DNA from: CAMPJU01 sp036675265 | GTDB taxonomy: Bacteria; Pseudomonadota; Gammaproteobacteria; Xanthomonadales; Xanthomonadaceae | NCBI GenBank assembly: GCA_036675265.1 | Contig: JAKFFJ010000073.1 | Span: 1-64,000, forward strand | Length of the DNA: 64,000 nucleotides | Direction: 5' to 3' | Shown here: in pieces, positions 53,378-64,000 of the stretch | How positions within the stretch are numbered: position 1 is the first letter of the stretch | How the letters are laid out: each line of letters starts with the position of its first letter | The notes under the pieces: model-generated | The model's database searches: none | What the model saw: only the letters and a program-made list of their open reading frames with translations | What the model was told of the DNA's origin: nothing | Made by a program: the position numbers and the translations under genes

Positions 53378-54280
53378 TCACGCGCGGCGCCAGTCCTCGC
53401 CGAACGCGTCCTGCATCGCCCGATAGGCGTCGCGCTGCGCATCGGTGTGCGCATTCGGCGCAAGCACCTCGAGCTCGACGATCTGGTCGCCAGGCGTCGG
53501 GCCAGGCAGGCCCCGGCCGCGCAGCCGCAGCTTGCGACCGGCTTCCGAATCGGGCGGCACCTTGAGCTCCACCGGTCCGCCCAGCGTGGGGACGCTGATG
53601 GTCGCGCCCAGTGCGGCTTCCCAGGGCGCGACCGGCAGCACGTGGATGATGTTGCGGCCGTCCAGCTCGAACTGCGGATGGGCGGCGTACTCGATCTCCA
53701 GGTACAGGTCGCCGCCGGCACCACCCTGCCCGGCCAGCCGGATCGACTGGCCTTCGCGCACGCCCTTGGGGATGCGCACTTCCAGGGTCTTCCCGTTGAT
53801 GCCGATGCGGACGCTGTCGCCGCGGTACACGGCCTCCAGCGGCACGGCGAGCTTGGCGCGCGAGTCGCCGCGCGGCTGCGGCCCGCGCCCCGCCGCCGGT
53901 CCCTGTCCGAAGCCGCCGCGGCGGCGCCCGAACATTTCCTCGAAGAAGTCGCTGAAGCCGCCGCCGGCGCCGCCGCCGGCGAAGATCTCGTCGTAGTCGA
54001 ACCCGCCCGGCGGGCCCTGCCGGAAGCCGCCATGCGGCGGCCGGACCTCGTCGCCCGGCCGGTAGCCGCCCTGGCGGAGCTGGTCGTAGGCGGCGCGCTT
54101 CTCCGGGTCGCGCAGCGCCTCGTAGGCTTCGTTGACGGCCTTGAATTTTTCCTCGGCCCCGGCTTCCTTGCTCACGTCGGGGTGGAACTTGCGCGCGAGC
54201 CGCCGGTAGGCGGTCTTGATCTCGGCCTGTCCCGCGCTCGGCTCGACGCCGAGGATCCCGTAGTAGTCCTTGAACTGCAT
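53378..54280 (-). CDS. cbpA: DnaJ-like co-chaperone CbpA
   Basis: Co-chaperone for DnaK, 300 residues. The J domain (1-70) has the HPD motif in ARKFHPDVSK; a Gly/Phe-rich region at 75-130 (GGGAGGGFSDFFEEMFG) follows; the C-terminal substrate-binding domain begins at about 138 (RAKLAVPLEAVYRGDSVRI). No zinc-finger CxxCxGxG repeats are present, which separates it from DnaJ. GAGG lies just before the ATG, preceded by a perfect 11-bp hairpin. Downstream of hsp20 on the same strand, probably one heat-shock transcript. Confidence 0.94.
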   Translation of the reverse strand: MQFKDYYGILGVEPSAGQAEIKTAYRRLARKFHPDVSKEAGAEEKFKAVNEAYEALRDPEKRAAYDQLRQGGYRPGDEVRPPHGGFRQGPPGGFDYDEIFAGGGAGGGFSDFFEEMFGRRRGGFGQGPAAGRGPQPRGDSRAKLAVPLEAVYRGDSVRIGINGKTLEVRIPKGVREGQSIRLAGQGGAGGDLYLEIEYAAHPQFELDGRNIIHVLPVAPWEAALGATISVPTLGGPVELKVPPDSEAGRKLRLRGRGLPGPTPGDQIVELEVLAPNAHTDAQRDAYRAMQDAFGEDWRRA

Positions 54281-54296
54281 CGATGCCTCGCATGAA

Positions 54297-54324
54297 GGGA
54301 CCCATGGTGGAGGCCATGGGTCCC
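54297..54324 (-). promoter_or_regulatory. strong hairpin in the hsp20-cbpA intergenic region
   Basis: Perfect 11-bp inverted repeat GGGACCCATGG (54297-54307) and CCATGGGTCCC (54314-54324), six-base loop. No U-tract follows in the direction of transcription, so it is not a standard terminator. It lies between hsp20 and the cbpA ribosome site and could stabilise or partly separate the two messages. Confidence 0.65.
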
Positions 54325-54348
54325 CGAGGTTAACGCACCGCGCGTGGA

Positions 54349-54858
54349 CTACTGCTGTGTCTTCGGCGCGTCGATGGGCCGGCGGTCGCGGTGCTCGCCG
54401 CGACCGACCTGGATGCGGCGCGGGGCGCTTTCCGGGCGCTTGGGGATGCTGATTTCAAGCACGCCATTGCGGCCGTGCGCCTGGATGCCGTCGGCGTCGG
54501 CACTGTCGGGCAACGCGAAGCGGCGGTGGAAGCTGCCGTAGCGTCGCTCGATGCGCGAGAAGCGCTCGGTTTCGGTGGAGCTCTCGCTGCTGCGCTCGCC
54601 GCGGATCGACAGCATGCCGCGATCCATCGACACCTCGATGTCGTCCGGGTCGATGCCGGGGAGGTCGGCGTACAGCACGAAGCGGTCGCCCTCCTCCTTC
54701 ACGTCGACCCGCGGCATCCACTGGCTGGTGACGACGTCGCTGTCGTCGCTGCGCCCCTGGTCCAGGCCGGTGCCTTCCAGGAATCGGTCGAACATCTGCC
54801 GGAACTCGTCCTGGGACGAGCCCAGTGCCGGCCATTGGCGGTAACGGACTATGTTCAT
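54349..54858 (-). CDS. small heat-shock protein, Hsp20 family
   Basis: Alpha-crystallin chaperone that holds unfolding proteins, 169 residues. The N-terminal arm (MNIVRYRQWPALGSSQDEFRQMF) leads to the alpha-crystallin domain at about 48-140 (WMPRVDVKEEGDRFVLYADLPGI, GSFHRRFALPDSADAD) with the conserved VLEISIPK motif near its end, then a basic C-terminal tail. GGGAG lies ten bases before the ATG at 54858. A sigma-32-like promoter is found upstream. cbpA follows as a functional partner. Confidence 0.95.
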   Translation of the reverse strand: MNIVRYRQWPALGSSQDEFRQMFDRFLEGTGLDQGRSDDSDVVTSQWMPRVDVKEEGDRFVLYADLPGIDPDDIEVSMDRGMLSIRGERSSESSTETERFSRIERRYGSFHRRFALPDSADADGIQAHGRNGVLEISIPKRPESAPRRIQVGRGEHRDRRPIDAPKTQQ

Positions 54859-54917
54859 GGTGGATACTCCCGGTTGTTCGTCGTTCTCTCGGGCGGCCGC
54901 AGGGCCGCCGTTGGGCA

Positions 54918-54945
54918 AGTAGGCGCCGCCCGGGTCGATTTCAAG
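54918..54945 (-). promoter_or_regulatory. candidate sigma-32 heat-shock promoter of hsp20-cbpA
   Basis: On the minus strand, CTTGAAA (54939-54945) matches the sigma-32 -35 consensus exactly; after a 13-base spacer CGCCTACT (54918-54925) is a partial match to CCCCATNT. Predicted leader of about 50 bases to hsp20. Confidence 0.5.
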
Positions 54946-55007
54946 GGCGGGCCGCACCGCGCCGCGACGGGCCCACCCCCACGTTCACCAATGCAAGGAG
55001 TTCCCCC

Positions 55008-55487
55008 ATGAGCATCAAGCCAGGCGACCGCATCCCCGAGGTCGCGTTGCAGCGGATCCGCGACGGCGTCGAGACCGTCGATACGCACGCGCTGTTCGAC
55101 GGCAAGAAGGTGGTGTTGTTCGCGGTCCCGGGTGCGTTCACGCCGACCTGTTCGGAGAAGCACCTGCCGGGATTCGTCGAGTCGTTCGACAAGTTCCGGG
55201 AGAAGGGCGTCGAGGTGGCCTGCCTCTCCGTGAACGATCCGTTCGTGATGCAGGCCTGGGGGCGCAGCCAGAACGTGCCGGAGGGGCTGGACATGCTGGC
55301 CGACGGCAACGGGGAATTCACGAAGGCGCTGGGGCTGGAGATGGATGCGAGCGCGTACGGGATGGGGACGCGCTCGAAGCGCTTCGCGATCTACGCCGAG
55401 GACGGGGTGGTGAAGCAGGTGCACGTGGAGGCGCCGGGCGAATACCGGGTGTCATCGGCGGAGCACATGCTGTCCCAGCTGGACTAG
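55008..55487 (+). CDS. peroxiredoxin, Prx5 type
   Basis: Thiol peroxidase, 159 residues. The peroxidatic cysteine is Cys48 in VPGAFTPTCSEKHLPGF, the Prx5 signature, and LSVNDPFVMQAWG and the end PGEYRVSSAEHMLSQLD are typical of single-domain bacterial Prx5. No fused glutaredoxin domain and no second conserved Cys in the resolving position of Prx2 types are seen. AAGGAG lies about nine bases before the ATG. It stands alone between the heat-shock unit and gyrA, convergent with the latter. Confidence 0.94.
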   Translation: MSIKPGDRIPEVALQRIRDGVETVDTHALFDGKKVVLFAVPGAFTPTCSEKHLPGFVESFDKFREKGVEVACLSVNDPFVMQAWGRSQNVPEGLDMLADGNGEFTKALGLEMDASAYGMGTRSKRFAIYAEDGVVKQVHVEAPGEYRVSSAEHMLSQLD

Positions 55488-55491
55488 CCAA

Positions 55492-55520
55492 CCGTGGGAG
55501 CCGCCAAGGCGGCAAAGGCT
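55492..55520. repeat. REP-like palindrome between the peroxiredoxin gene and gyrA
   Basis: CCGTGGGAGCCGCC-AAGGCGGC-AAAGG, with inverted core GCCGCC/GGCGGC (55500-55513). It resembles the (T)GGGAGCGGC-type repeats at 17385 and 59361 with a GTGGGAGCCGCC start. It lies in the 88-base gap between two convergent stop codons; no T-tract follows, so terminator activity is uncertain. Confidence 0.55.
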
Positions 55521-55575
55521 TTCGGGGGCGGCGGCGACGCGGCCCCGCCCCCGGGACTGTTGCCTCAGCGGGTGG

Positions 55576-58179
<2,604 letters not shown>

Positions 58180-58207
58180 GTGTCCGGGCGCGTGGAAAAG
58201 ACGTGAA

Positions 58208-58216
58208 ATCATAGCA
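58208..58216 (-). promoter_or_regulatory. extended -10 promoter element of gyrA
   Basis: TGCTATGAT on the minus strand is an extended -10 (TGn-TATGAT) about 29 bases before the gyrA ATG. The -35 region (TCGCGA, 17 bases away) is poor, as often with extended -10 and supercoiling-sensitive gyr promoters. Confidence 0.55.
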
Positions 58217-58282
58217 CGCCGGGCCGGTTTTCGCGAGCCGATTTGCCCGAAAAGTCAAAGACTTACGGGCTTCCAGGGGCGA

Positions 58283-59335
<1,053 letters not shown>

Positions 59336-59360
59336 CGCCCGATTCTAGCGACCACCCCAT

Positions 59361-59397
59361 GCAGGAGCGGCGTAAGCCGCGATCCCGGTCGCCGCTC
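59361..59397. repeat. REP-like palindrome between mtnA and epmA
   Basis: GCAGGAGCGGCGTAAGCCGCGATC with hairpin GCGGC/GCCGC (59367-59371 with 59376-59380, loop GTAA) and a second GCCGCTC arm at 59391-59397. Same family as 17385-17448. It ends next to the epmA stop and may bound its transcript. Confidence 0.7.
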
Positions 59398-60373
59398 AAG
59401 CCCGCGCGAAGTCGAAGGCGAGCACGTCGGCGATCCGGTCGGTGTCGAGCATGGCCATCAGCAACCGGTCGACGCCAAGCGCCACGCCGGCGCAGTCCGG
59501 GAGGCCGGCGTCGAGCGCCGCGAGCAGTCGCTCGTCGCGCGGCGGCAGTGGCTGGCCCCGCGAAGCGCGCCGCCGCAGGTCCATGTCGAACCGGGCCCCC
59601 TGCTCCGCCGCGTCCGCCAGCTCGTGGTAACCGTTCGCCAGTTCGAGCGGCCCGAGGTAGAGCTCGAACCGTTCGGCAAACGCGATGCCATCCGGTCCCG
59701 TGCGTACGCGGGCCAGGGCGCATTGCGACGCCGGGAAATCGTGGACCGCCAGCAACATGTCCCGCGGAAACGCCGGTTGCAGGCGGTGGGTCATCAGCAG
59801 GTCGAGCCAGTCGTCGCGGCCCAGGCCTTCCGGATCGATGGCGACATCGCCCAGTGCGTCCCGCAGCGCGTCGACGTCGGCGGTCATCGGGTCGACGCCC
59901 AGGCGTTCGCGATACAGGTCGCGATAGGCGGTGCGCACCAGCGTCGCCGATCGGTGGACCAGGGCCAGCGCGTCGGCCACGAGCGCGGCGCATTCGGCGA
60001 CCAGCGCATGGTGGTCCCAGCCGGTGCGGTACCACTCGAGCATCGTGAACTCGGGGTTGTGGCGGCCGCCGGCCTCGCCGTCGCGGAACACCCGGCCGAG
60101 CTCGTAGCAGTCGCCGAAGCCAGCCGCGAGCAGGCGCTTGAGCGGGTGCTCGGGCGAGGTGCGCAACCACCGCCTGCTCGGCGCGCCGTCGGTCCTGCCG
60201 GTGAATTCGAGCGCGAACGACGCGATGTTCGGCTCGGTGTTGCCCGCCATGGACAACACCGGTGTCTCGACTTCGACGACGCCGCGTTCCGCGAAGAACG
60301 CGCGCACCCGGGCATTGAGCGCGGCACGCAGGCGCAGGGCCTCGAACCCGGCCGAGGGGTGCCAGTCGATCAT
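59396..60373 (-). CDS. epmA: elongation factor P--(R)-beta-lysine ligase
   Basis: Lysyl-tRNA-synthetase-like enzyme (GenX/PoxA/YjeA) that attaches beta-lysine to EF-P, helping ribosomes through polyproline stretches. The 325-residue protein consists of the class II synthetase catalytic core without the anticodon domain: FFAERGVVEVETPVLSMAGNTEPNI, LRTSPEHPLKRLLAAGFGDCYELGRVFRDGE, HNPEFTMLEWYR and the motif 3 CAGVALGVDRLLM. The ATG overlaps the ligA stop by three bases. epmB and efp are not in the window. Confidence 0.95.
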   Translation of the reverse strand: MIDWHPSAGFEALRLRAALNARVRAFFAERGVVEVETPVLSMAGNTEPNIASFALEFTGRTDGAPSRRWLRTSPEHPLKRLLAAGFGDCYELGRVFRDGEAGGRHNPEFTMLEWYRTGWDHHALVAECAALVADALALVHRSATLVRTAYRDLYRERLGVDPMTADVDALRDALGDVAIDPEGLGRDDWLDLLMTHRLQPAFPRDMLLAVHDFPASQCALARVRTGPDGIAFAERFELYLGPLELANGYHELADAAEQGARFDMDLRRRASRGQPLPPRDERLLAALDAGLPDCAGVALGVDRLLMAMLDTDRIADVLAFDFARA

Positions 60374-62709
60374 GCGTGGCTGGACAGGAACGCGAGCAGC
60401 CTCGCCTCGTCCCAGACCTCGACGCCCAGCTCCCCGGCCTTCGCCAGCTTGGAGCCCGCCGCCTCGCCCGCGACCACGAACGCGGTCTTCTTCGACACGC
60501 TGCCGGCGACCTTCGCGCCCAGCGCCTCGAGCCGCGCCTTCGCGTCGTCCCGGCCCATCGACGCCAGCGTCCCGGTGAGCACCACGACCTGGCCGTCCAG
60601 CGGACCGGCGGCGACGCCGGCTGCCGCAGGGATGCGCTCGAGCACGCGCGCGGCCGCCTCGCCTGATGCGAGCAGCAACTGCCGGTTCGAGGGCTCCGCC
60701 AGCCACGCGGCGAGCGATGCTGAGGTGTCGGCCGGCAGGCCGGCATCCGCGAACGCCGCTTCATCGGCACGCGCCAATGCGCCTGCATCGGGGAACGCCC
60801 CGGCCAGCTGCCCTGCGCGCTTCGCCGTCACCTTCGGGATCTCGAGGTCCACCAGCAGCGTGGCGAGCCCCAGCGATCCGCGCAACTTCGGCGAGGGCGG
60901 ATGCGCGTCGGTGATCGTGACGCCGCGCGCGAGCAGGTCGTCGATCGCCTGCTGGTTGCCGGGCTGGTCGAGGAAATGCCCGATCGCACGCGCGACTTCG
61001 CCACCGATGTCCGGCACGCGCCGGAACAACGGCCACGGCAGGTGACGGACCAGCGCCAGGTCGCCGAACCACGCCGCCAGCGCCTTCGCCGTGCTCTCCC
61101 CGACGTGGTTGATGCCGAGCGCGTACAGGAATCGCTCGAGCGTCGTCCTGCGGCTCCGGTCGATCGCCTCGATCAGGTTCTCCGCCCACCTGGTCGCGAC
61201 CTTGCCGGCCTTGACGGTCTCCGGGGTCGTACCCGCCTGCGCGTCGGCGCGCTGCTTCATCTCGAGCAATGCGTCCAGCGTGAGCCCGTAGAGGTCGGAG
61301 ACGGACTCGACGTAGCCGAGCGACACCAGGTCCTCGATGTAGCGCTCGCCCAGGCCTTCGATGTCCATCGCCCGGCGAGACGCGAAGTGGCCGATCGCCT
61401 CGCGTCGTTGCGACGGGCAGGTCAGCTCCCCGGAACACAGCCAGACGACGTCGCCTGCCTCGCGCACCAGTTCCGAGCCGCAGGCTGGACAGTGGGTCGG
61501 CATCCGCCAGGGCCTCGTCCCCTTCGGCCGCGCTTCCACCACCACGCGCACCACTTCCGGGATCACGTCACCGGCGCGCCGCACGATCACCGTGTCGCCG
61601 TCGCGCACATCCAGCCGCGCCACCTGGTCGGCGTTGTGCAAGGTCGCGCGCGTGACGGTCACGCCGCCAACCTGCACCGGCCGCATCAGCGCCCATGGCG
61701 TCACCGCACCGGTACGCCCCACGTTGACCTCGATGGACTCGACGACGGTCGCCTGCTCCTGGGCCGGATACTTGTGCGCGATGGCCCAGCGCGGCGCACG
61801 CGACACGAACCCCATCGCCGCCTGGCCCGCGTAGTCGTCGAGCTTGTAGACCACGCCGTCGATGTCGAAGCCAAGCGAGTCGCGGCGCTCGCCCATGCGC
61901 CGGTAATAGCCAAGCAGTCCGTCCGCGCCCCGCACCACGTCGTTTTCCGCGCTGACGGGCAGGCCCCAGCCGCGCAGGCAGGCAAGCGTTTCCGAATGCG
62001 TTTCCGGAAGCCCGCCACCCTCGACCACGCCGACCGCATACGCATAGAAGGCCAGCGGTCGCTGCGCACTCACCCGAGGGTCGAGCTGCCGCAGCGACCC
62101 CGCCGCGCCGTTGCGCGGATTGGCCAGCACCTTGCCGCCTTCCGCAAGCGCGCGTTCGTTGTAGCGCCGGAACGCATCGAGCGGCATGTAGACCTCGCCG
62201 CGCACCTCCAGCACCGCAGGCCAGTCCTTGCCGCGCAACGCGAGCGGGATCGCCCTGATGGTGCGCAGGTTCGCGGTGACGTCCTCGCCCGTCGCGCCGT
62301 CGCCGCGGGTCGCGCCGCGGACGAAGCGGCCGGCTTCGTAGCGCAGGCTGATCGCCAGGCCGTCGAGCTTGGGCTCCACCGAAAAGACCGGCCCCGTGCG
62401 ATCGAGCTTGCGTTCGATCCGCCGCACGAAGTCCGCGACTTCCTCGTCGGTGAACGCGTTGCCGAGCGACAGCATCGGCACGGCGTGCGCCACGGGCGCG
62501 AAGGCCCCCGATGGCGCGGCGCCAACCCGTTGCGTCGGTGATTCCGCGCTCGCCAGTTCCGGGTGCGCTGACTCCAGCGCTTCCAGCTCGCGCAGCAACC
62601 GGTCGTACTCCGCATCCGTCATCGCCGGATCGTCGAGCACGTAATACCGATGGTTCGCCTCGTCGAGCTTGCGCCTCAACCCGGCAACACGCGCCGCTGC
62701 GTCAGTCAT
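60370..62709 (-). CDS. ligA: NAD-dependent DNA ligase
   Basis: Seals nicks in replication and repair using NAD. The 779-residue protein has the Ia domain (NHRYYVLDDPAMTDAEYDRL), the adenylated lysine Lys114 in EPKLDGLAISLRYE, the OB domain, the zinc finger with four Cys (HCPACGSELVREAG and LCSGELTCPSQRR), helix-hairpin-helix repeats (about 460-590), and a C-terminal BRCT domain (LDGQVVVLTGTLASMGRDDAK). Length is above E. coli LigA by about 100 residues, mostly in the C-terminal third. It lies downstream of zipA, from which an inverted-repeat element separates it. Confidence 0.97.
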   Translation of the reverse strand: MTDAAARVAGLRRKLDEANHRYYVLDDPAMTDAEYDRLLRELEALESAHPELASAESPTQRVGAAPSGAFAPVAHAVPMLSLGNAFTDEEVADFVRRIERKLDRTGPVFSVEPKLDGLAISLRYEAGRFVRGATRGDGATGEDVTANLRTIRAIPLALRGKDWPAVLEVRGEVYMPLDAFRRYNERALAEGGKVLANPRNGAAGSLRQLDPRVSAQRPLAFYAYAVGVVEGGGLPETHSETLACLRGWGLPVSAENDVVRGADGLLGYYRRMGERRDSLGFDIDGVVYKLDDYAGQAAMGFVSRAPRWAIAHKYPAQEQATVVESIEVNVGRTGAVTPWALMRPVQVGGVTVTRATLHNADQVARLDVRDGDTVIVRRAGDVIPEVVRVVVEARPKGTRPWRMPTHCPACGSELVREAGDVVWLCSGELTCPSQRREAIGHFASRRAMDIEGLGERYIEDLVSLGYVESVSDLYGLTLDALLEMKQRADAQAGTTPETVKAGKVATRWAENLIEAIDRSRRTTLERFLYALGINHVGESTAKALAAWFGDLALVRHLPWPLFRRVPDIGGEVARAIGHFLDQPGNQQAIDDLLARGVTITDAHPPSPKLRGSLGLATLLVDLEIPKVTAKRAGQLAGAFPDAGALARADEAAFADAGLPADTSASLAAWLAEPSNRQLLLASGEAAARVLERIPAAAGVAAGPLDGQVVVLTGTLASMGRDDAKARLEALGAKVAGSVSKKTAFVVAGEAAGSKLAKAGELGVEVWDEARLLAFLSSHA

Positions 62710-62736
62710 GGAAGTTCGAACCCAAGAGCTTTTTTG

Positions 62737-62818
62737 CCACTGATTACACAGATGAACACAGATAGAGCGAGACCAATATTGCTCCTGCCTTATCTGTGTT
62801 CATCTGTGAAATCCGTGG
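62737..62818. repeat. A+T-rich inverted repeat with CACAGATGAACACAGAT arms
   Basis: The left arm at 62737-62764 and the right arm at 62791-62818 are 28-base inverted copies with 26 matches, around a 26-base centre. The sequence is clearly poorer in G+C than the surroundings. Short repeats of this CACAGATGAACACAGAT type are seen dispersed in many unrelated bacterial genomes. It fills the 124-base gap between zipA and ligA. Confidence 0.8.
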
Positions 62819-62833
62819 CTAAAGCGCTTGCTG

Positions 62834-63586
62834 TTACCAGCGGCCCGGGCGGATGGGGGGCGGCGCTTCGTGCTGGCGGTCGTAGGCGCGCAGTTCGTCG
62901 CGGATGTGGGCGATGCGCTGGCGGCCCAGGGCGTTGCGCTGCTCGTCGAGCAGCACGCCGTCGAGCAGCTCGGCCATGCGCTGCGCGGTGGGCAGCATGG
63001 TTTCCCAGGCGTCCAGTGCCGGTACCGGGGCGGGCAGCGTGAGGAAGAACGCGATCGCCGGCGTCTCCAGCGACTGGATGTTCGCCATGTCGAAGCTACC
63101 GGGCTTGAGGATGTTGGCGACGCTGAAGATCGGCCCGCGCTCCGGGTGGCCTTCGACCAGGCGGTGGAACACGTGCATGTGGCCGTAGACCAGGCCCGCC
63201 TTCTCGGCCGCCACCACGATGTCCGGGCCGCGCAGGTGCGCCCCGGCACGCGCGGCGACATACAGCGAGACGATCTTGTCGAAGTCCTCCGTTTCGCGGC
63301 GGCCGAGTTCGTTGCCGCCGCCCTCCCCATCGAGCGTGCGGTCGAACAGGTCGAGCTCGCTCTGGAGGGTGGCCTCGCCTGCCGCGGCGGCGCCGGCGGC
63401 CAGTTCGTCCTCGATCTGCGCGCCCAGCGACGGTTCGACCCGCCCGGACCCTTCCTTCGAACCGAAGCGTCCCCCGGTGCGCCTGCCCTGCTCGGCACGC
63501 CGCGGACGCCCGAAGAACCAGATCGCCACCAGCAGGCCGATGCCGGCCACCAGGATCGCGATGCGCAGCAGGGTGATGTCGGTCAT
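62834..63586 (-). CDS. zipA: cell division protein ZipA
   Basis: Bitopic inner-membrane protein tethering FtsZ to the membrane. The 250-residue protein has an N-terminal membrane segment (residues 4-23, ITLLRIAILVAGIGLLVAIW), a basic then acidic linker, and the C-terminal FtsZ-binding domain from about 115 (DKIVSLYVAARAGAHLRGPDIVV, PGSFDMANIQSLETPAIAFFL). The start at 63586 was chosen for the membrane segment at the very N-terminus; an in-frame ATG 24 bases upstream is possible. It starts 13 bases after the smc stop, the smc-zipA-ligA order typical of this family. Confidence 0.95.
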   Translation of the reverse strand: MTDITLLRIAILVAGIGLLVAIWFFGRPRRAEQGRRTGGRFGSKEGSGRVEPSLGAQIEDELAAGAAAAGEATLQSELDLFDRTLDGEGGGNELGRRETEDFDKIVSLYVAARAGAHLRGPDIVVAAEKAGLVYGHMHVFHRLVEGHPERGPIFSVANILKPGSFDMANIQSLETPAIAFFLTLPAPVPALDAWETMLPTAQRMAELLDGVLLDEQRNALGRQRIAHIRDELRAYDRQHEAPPPIRPGRW

Positions 63587-63599
63587 CCGCGTCGTCCTC

Positions 63600-64000
63600 T
63601 CAGGCCGCACCGGCCAGGCGGGCCGCCTCGGCCAGGTCCACCGATACCAGCCGGCTCACGCCCGGCTCGCGCATGGTCACGCCGGACAACTGGTGGGCGG
63701 CTTCCATCGTGGCCTTGTTGTGGGTCACGAACAGGAACTGTACCGCCTCGCTCATCTCGCTGACCATGGCCGTGAAGCGCCCGACGTTCGCTTCGTCCAG
63801 GGGCGCGTCCACCTCGTCCAGCAGGCAGAACGGCGCGGGGTTGAGCTGGAAGATCGCGAACACCAGGGCCACCGCCGTCATCGCCTTCTCGCCACCGGAC
63901 AGGAGCGAGATGCTGGACACGCGCTTGCCGGGCGGGCGGGCCATGATCGTCACGCCCGTGTCCAGGAGGTCCTCGCCGGTCAGCTCCAGGTAGGCATGCC
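63600..64000 (-). CDS. smc: chromosome segregation ATPase SMC, C-terminal part
   Basis: Condensin ATPase head, only the last 132 residues are in the window; the gene continues past the end. The visible part begins HAYLELTGEDLLDTGVTI and has the ABC signature LLSGGEKAMTAVALVFAIF, Walker B FCLLDEVDAPLDEANV and the H-loop FLFVTHNKATME, all intact. The N-terminal Walker A half, coiled coils and hinge are outside. Upstream gene of zipA. Confidence 0.96.
   Translation of the reverse strand, partial: HAYLELTGEDLLDTGVTIMARPPGKRVSSISLLSGGEKAMTAVALVFAIFQLNPAPFCLLDEVDAPLDEANVGRFTAMVSEMSEAVQFLFVTHNKATMEAAHQLSGVTMREPGVSRLVSVDLAEAARLAGAA

Noticed and set aside
54297..54324. Intrinsic terminator after hsp20
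   Set aside because: The stem is perfect, but no U-tract follows on either strand, so it is recorded as a hairpin of unknown effect.

Overview
The window is a strongly G+C-rich stretch of chromosome that looks like a member of the Xanthomonadaceae (Lysobacter/Luteimonas/Xanthomonas relatives). Supporting signs are a tmRNA tag reading ANDDVYALAA, a methionine synthase split into two genes, a catabolic kynurenine cluster, the order smc-zipA-ligA-epmA, mtnA beside gyrA, a GyrA with Gln at position 83 (as known in Stenotrophomonas), and a YtrA-type GntR/ABC operon like the Xanthomonas hpaR1 locus. It is core chromosome. No integrase, transposase, phage gene or CRISPR array was seen, and no gap without a gene exceeds about 300 bases.

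Layout. 1-750: 3' part of ssrA, a small hypothetical gene and two strong terminators. 739-7715 (minus): OmpA-like lipoprotein, alr, dnaB, the rpsF-rpsR-rplI operon with its own promoter and structured leader, a DUF885 metallopeptidase-like protein and an IscA-type protein. 7791-20168 (plus): asnS, two small unknown genes, then the tryptophan/kynurenine catabolic cluster (SDR, aldehyde dehydrogenase, beta-carbonic anhydrase, 2-aminomuconate deaminase, 3-hydroxyanthranilate dioxygenase, ACMS decarboxylase, kynU, kmo), sbcB and two DUF genes. 20173-28043 (minus): 5'-nucleotidase, nadK, the 1641-residue NAD-glutamate dehydrogenase and an acyl-CoA dehydrogenase. 28099-32901 (plus): a SahR-like ArsR-methyltransferase regulator with the two metH genes. 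32906-36190 (minus): DUF2058, slyX, two FKBP isomerases, glutathione peroxidase. 36305-40505 (plus): the YtrA-type regulator/ABC operon, ending in a beta-helical GIN protein and a DUF2884 lipoprotein. Then fumC (minus), and purB, the L16 hydroxylase, a GNAT protein, sucA-sucB-lpdA, a LOG protein, a YhdH-type reductase and a PilH-like regulator (all plus). 53378-54858 (minus) is a small heat-shock unit, cbpA and hsp20, followed by a plus-strand peroxiredoxin. The last block (minus) is gyrA, mtnA, epmA, ligA, zipA and the 3' end of smc.

How the genes work together. The kyn enzymes take kynurenine to 3-hydroxyanthranilate and on to 2-oxo-type C6 acids; the first steps (tryptophan dioxygenase, formamidase) and the last are not in the window. 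fumC, sucA, sucB and lpdA are TCA-cycle functions, and glutamate dehydrogenase feeds 2-oxoglutarate into that cycle. The metH pair with its likely SAH-sensing regulator runs the methionine cycle, with mtnA in methionine salvage. Most genes are packed with 1-4 base overlaps or gaps, so operon reading is strong. The features worth a second look are regulatory: the rpsF leader, the SahR-like operator, the operator of the YtrA operon, a perfect DnaA box ahead of dnaB, a heat-shock type promoter, and several families of dispersed palindromic repeats.
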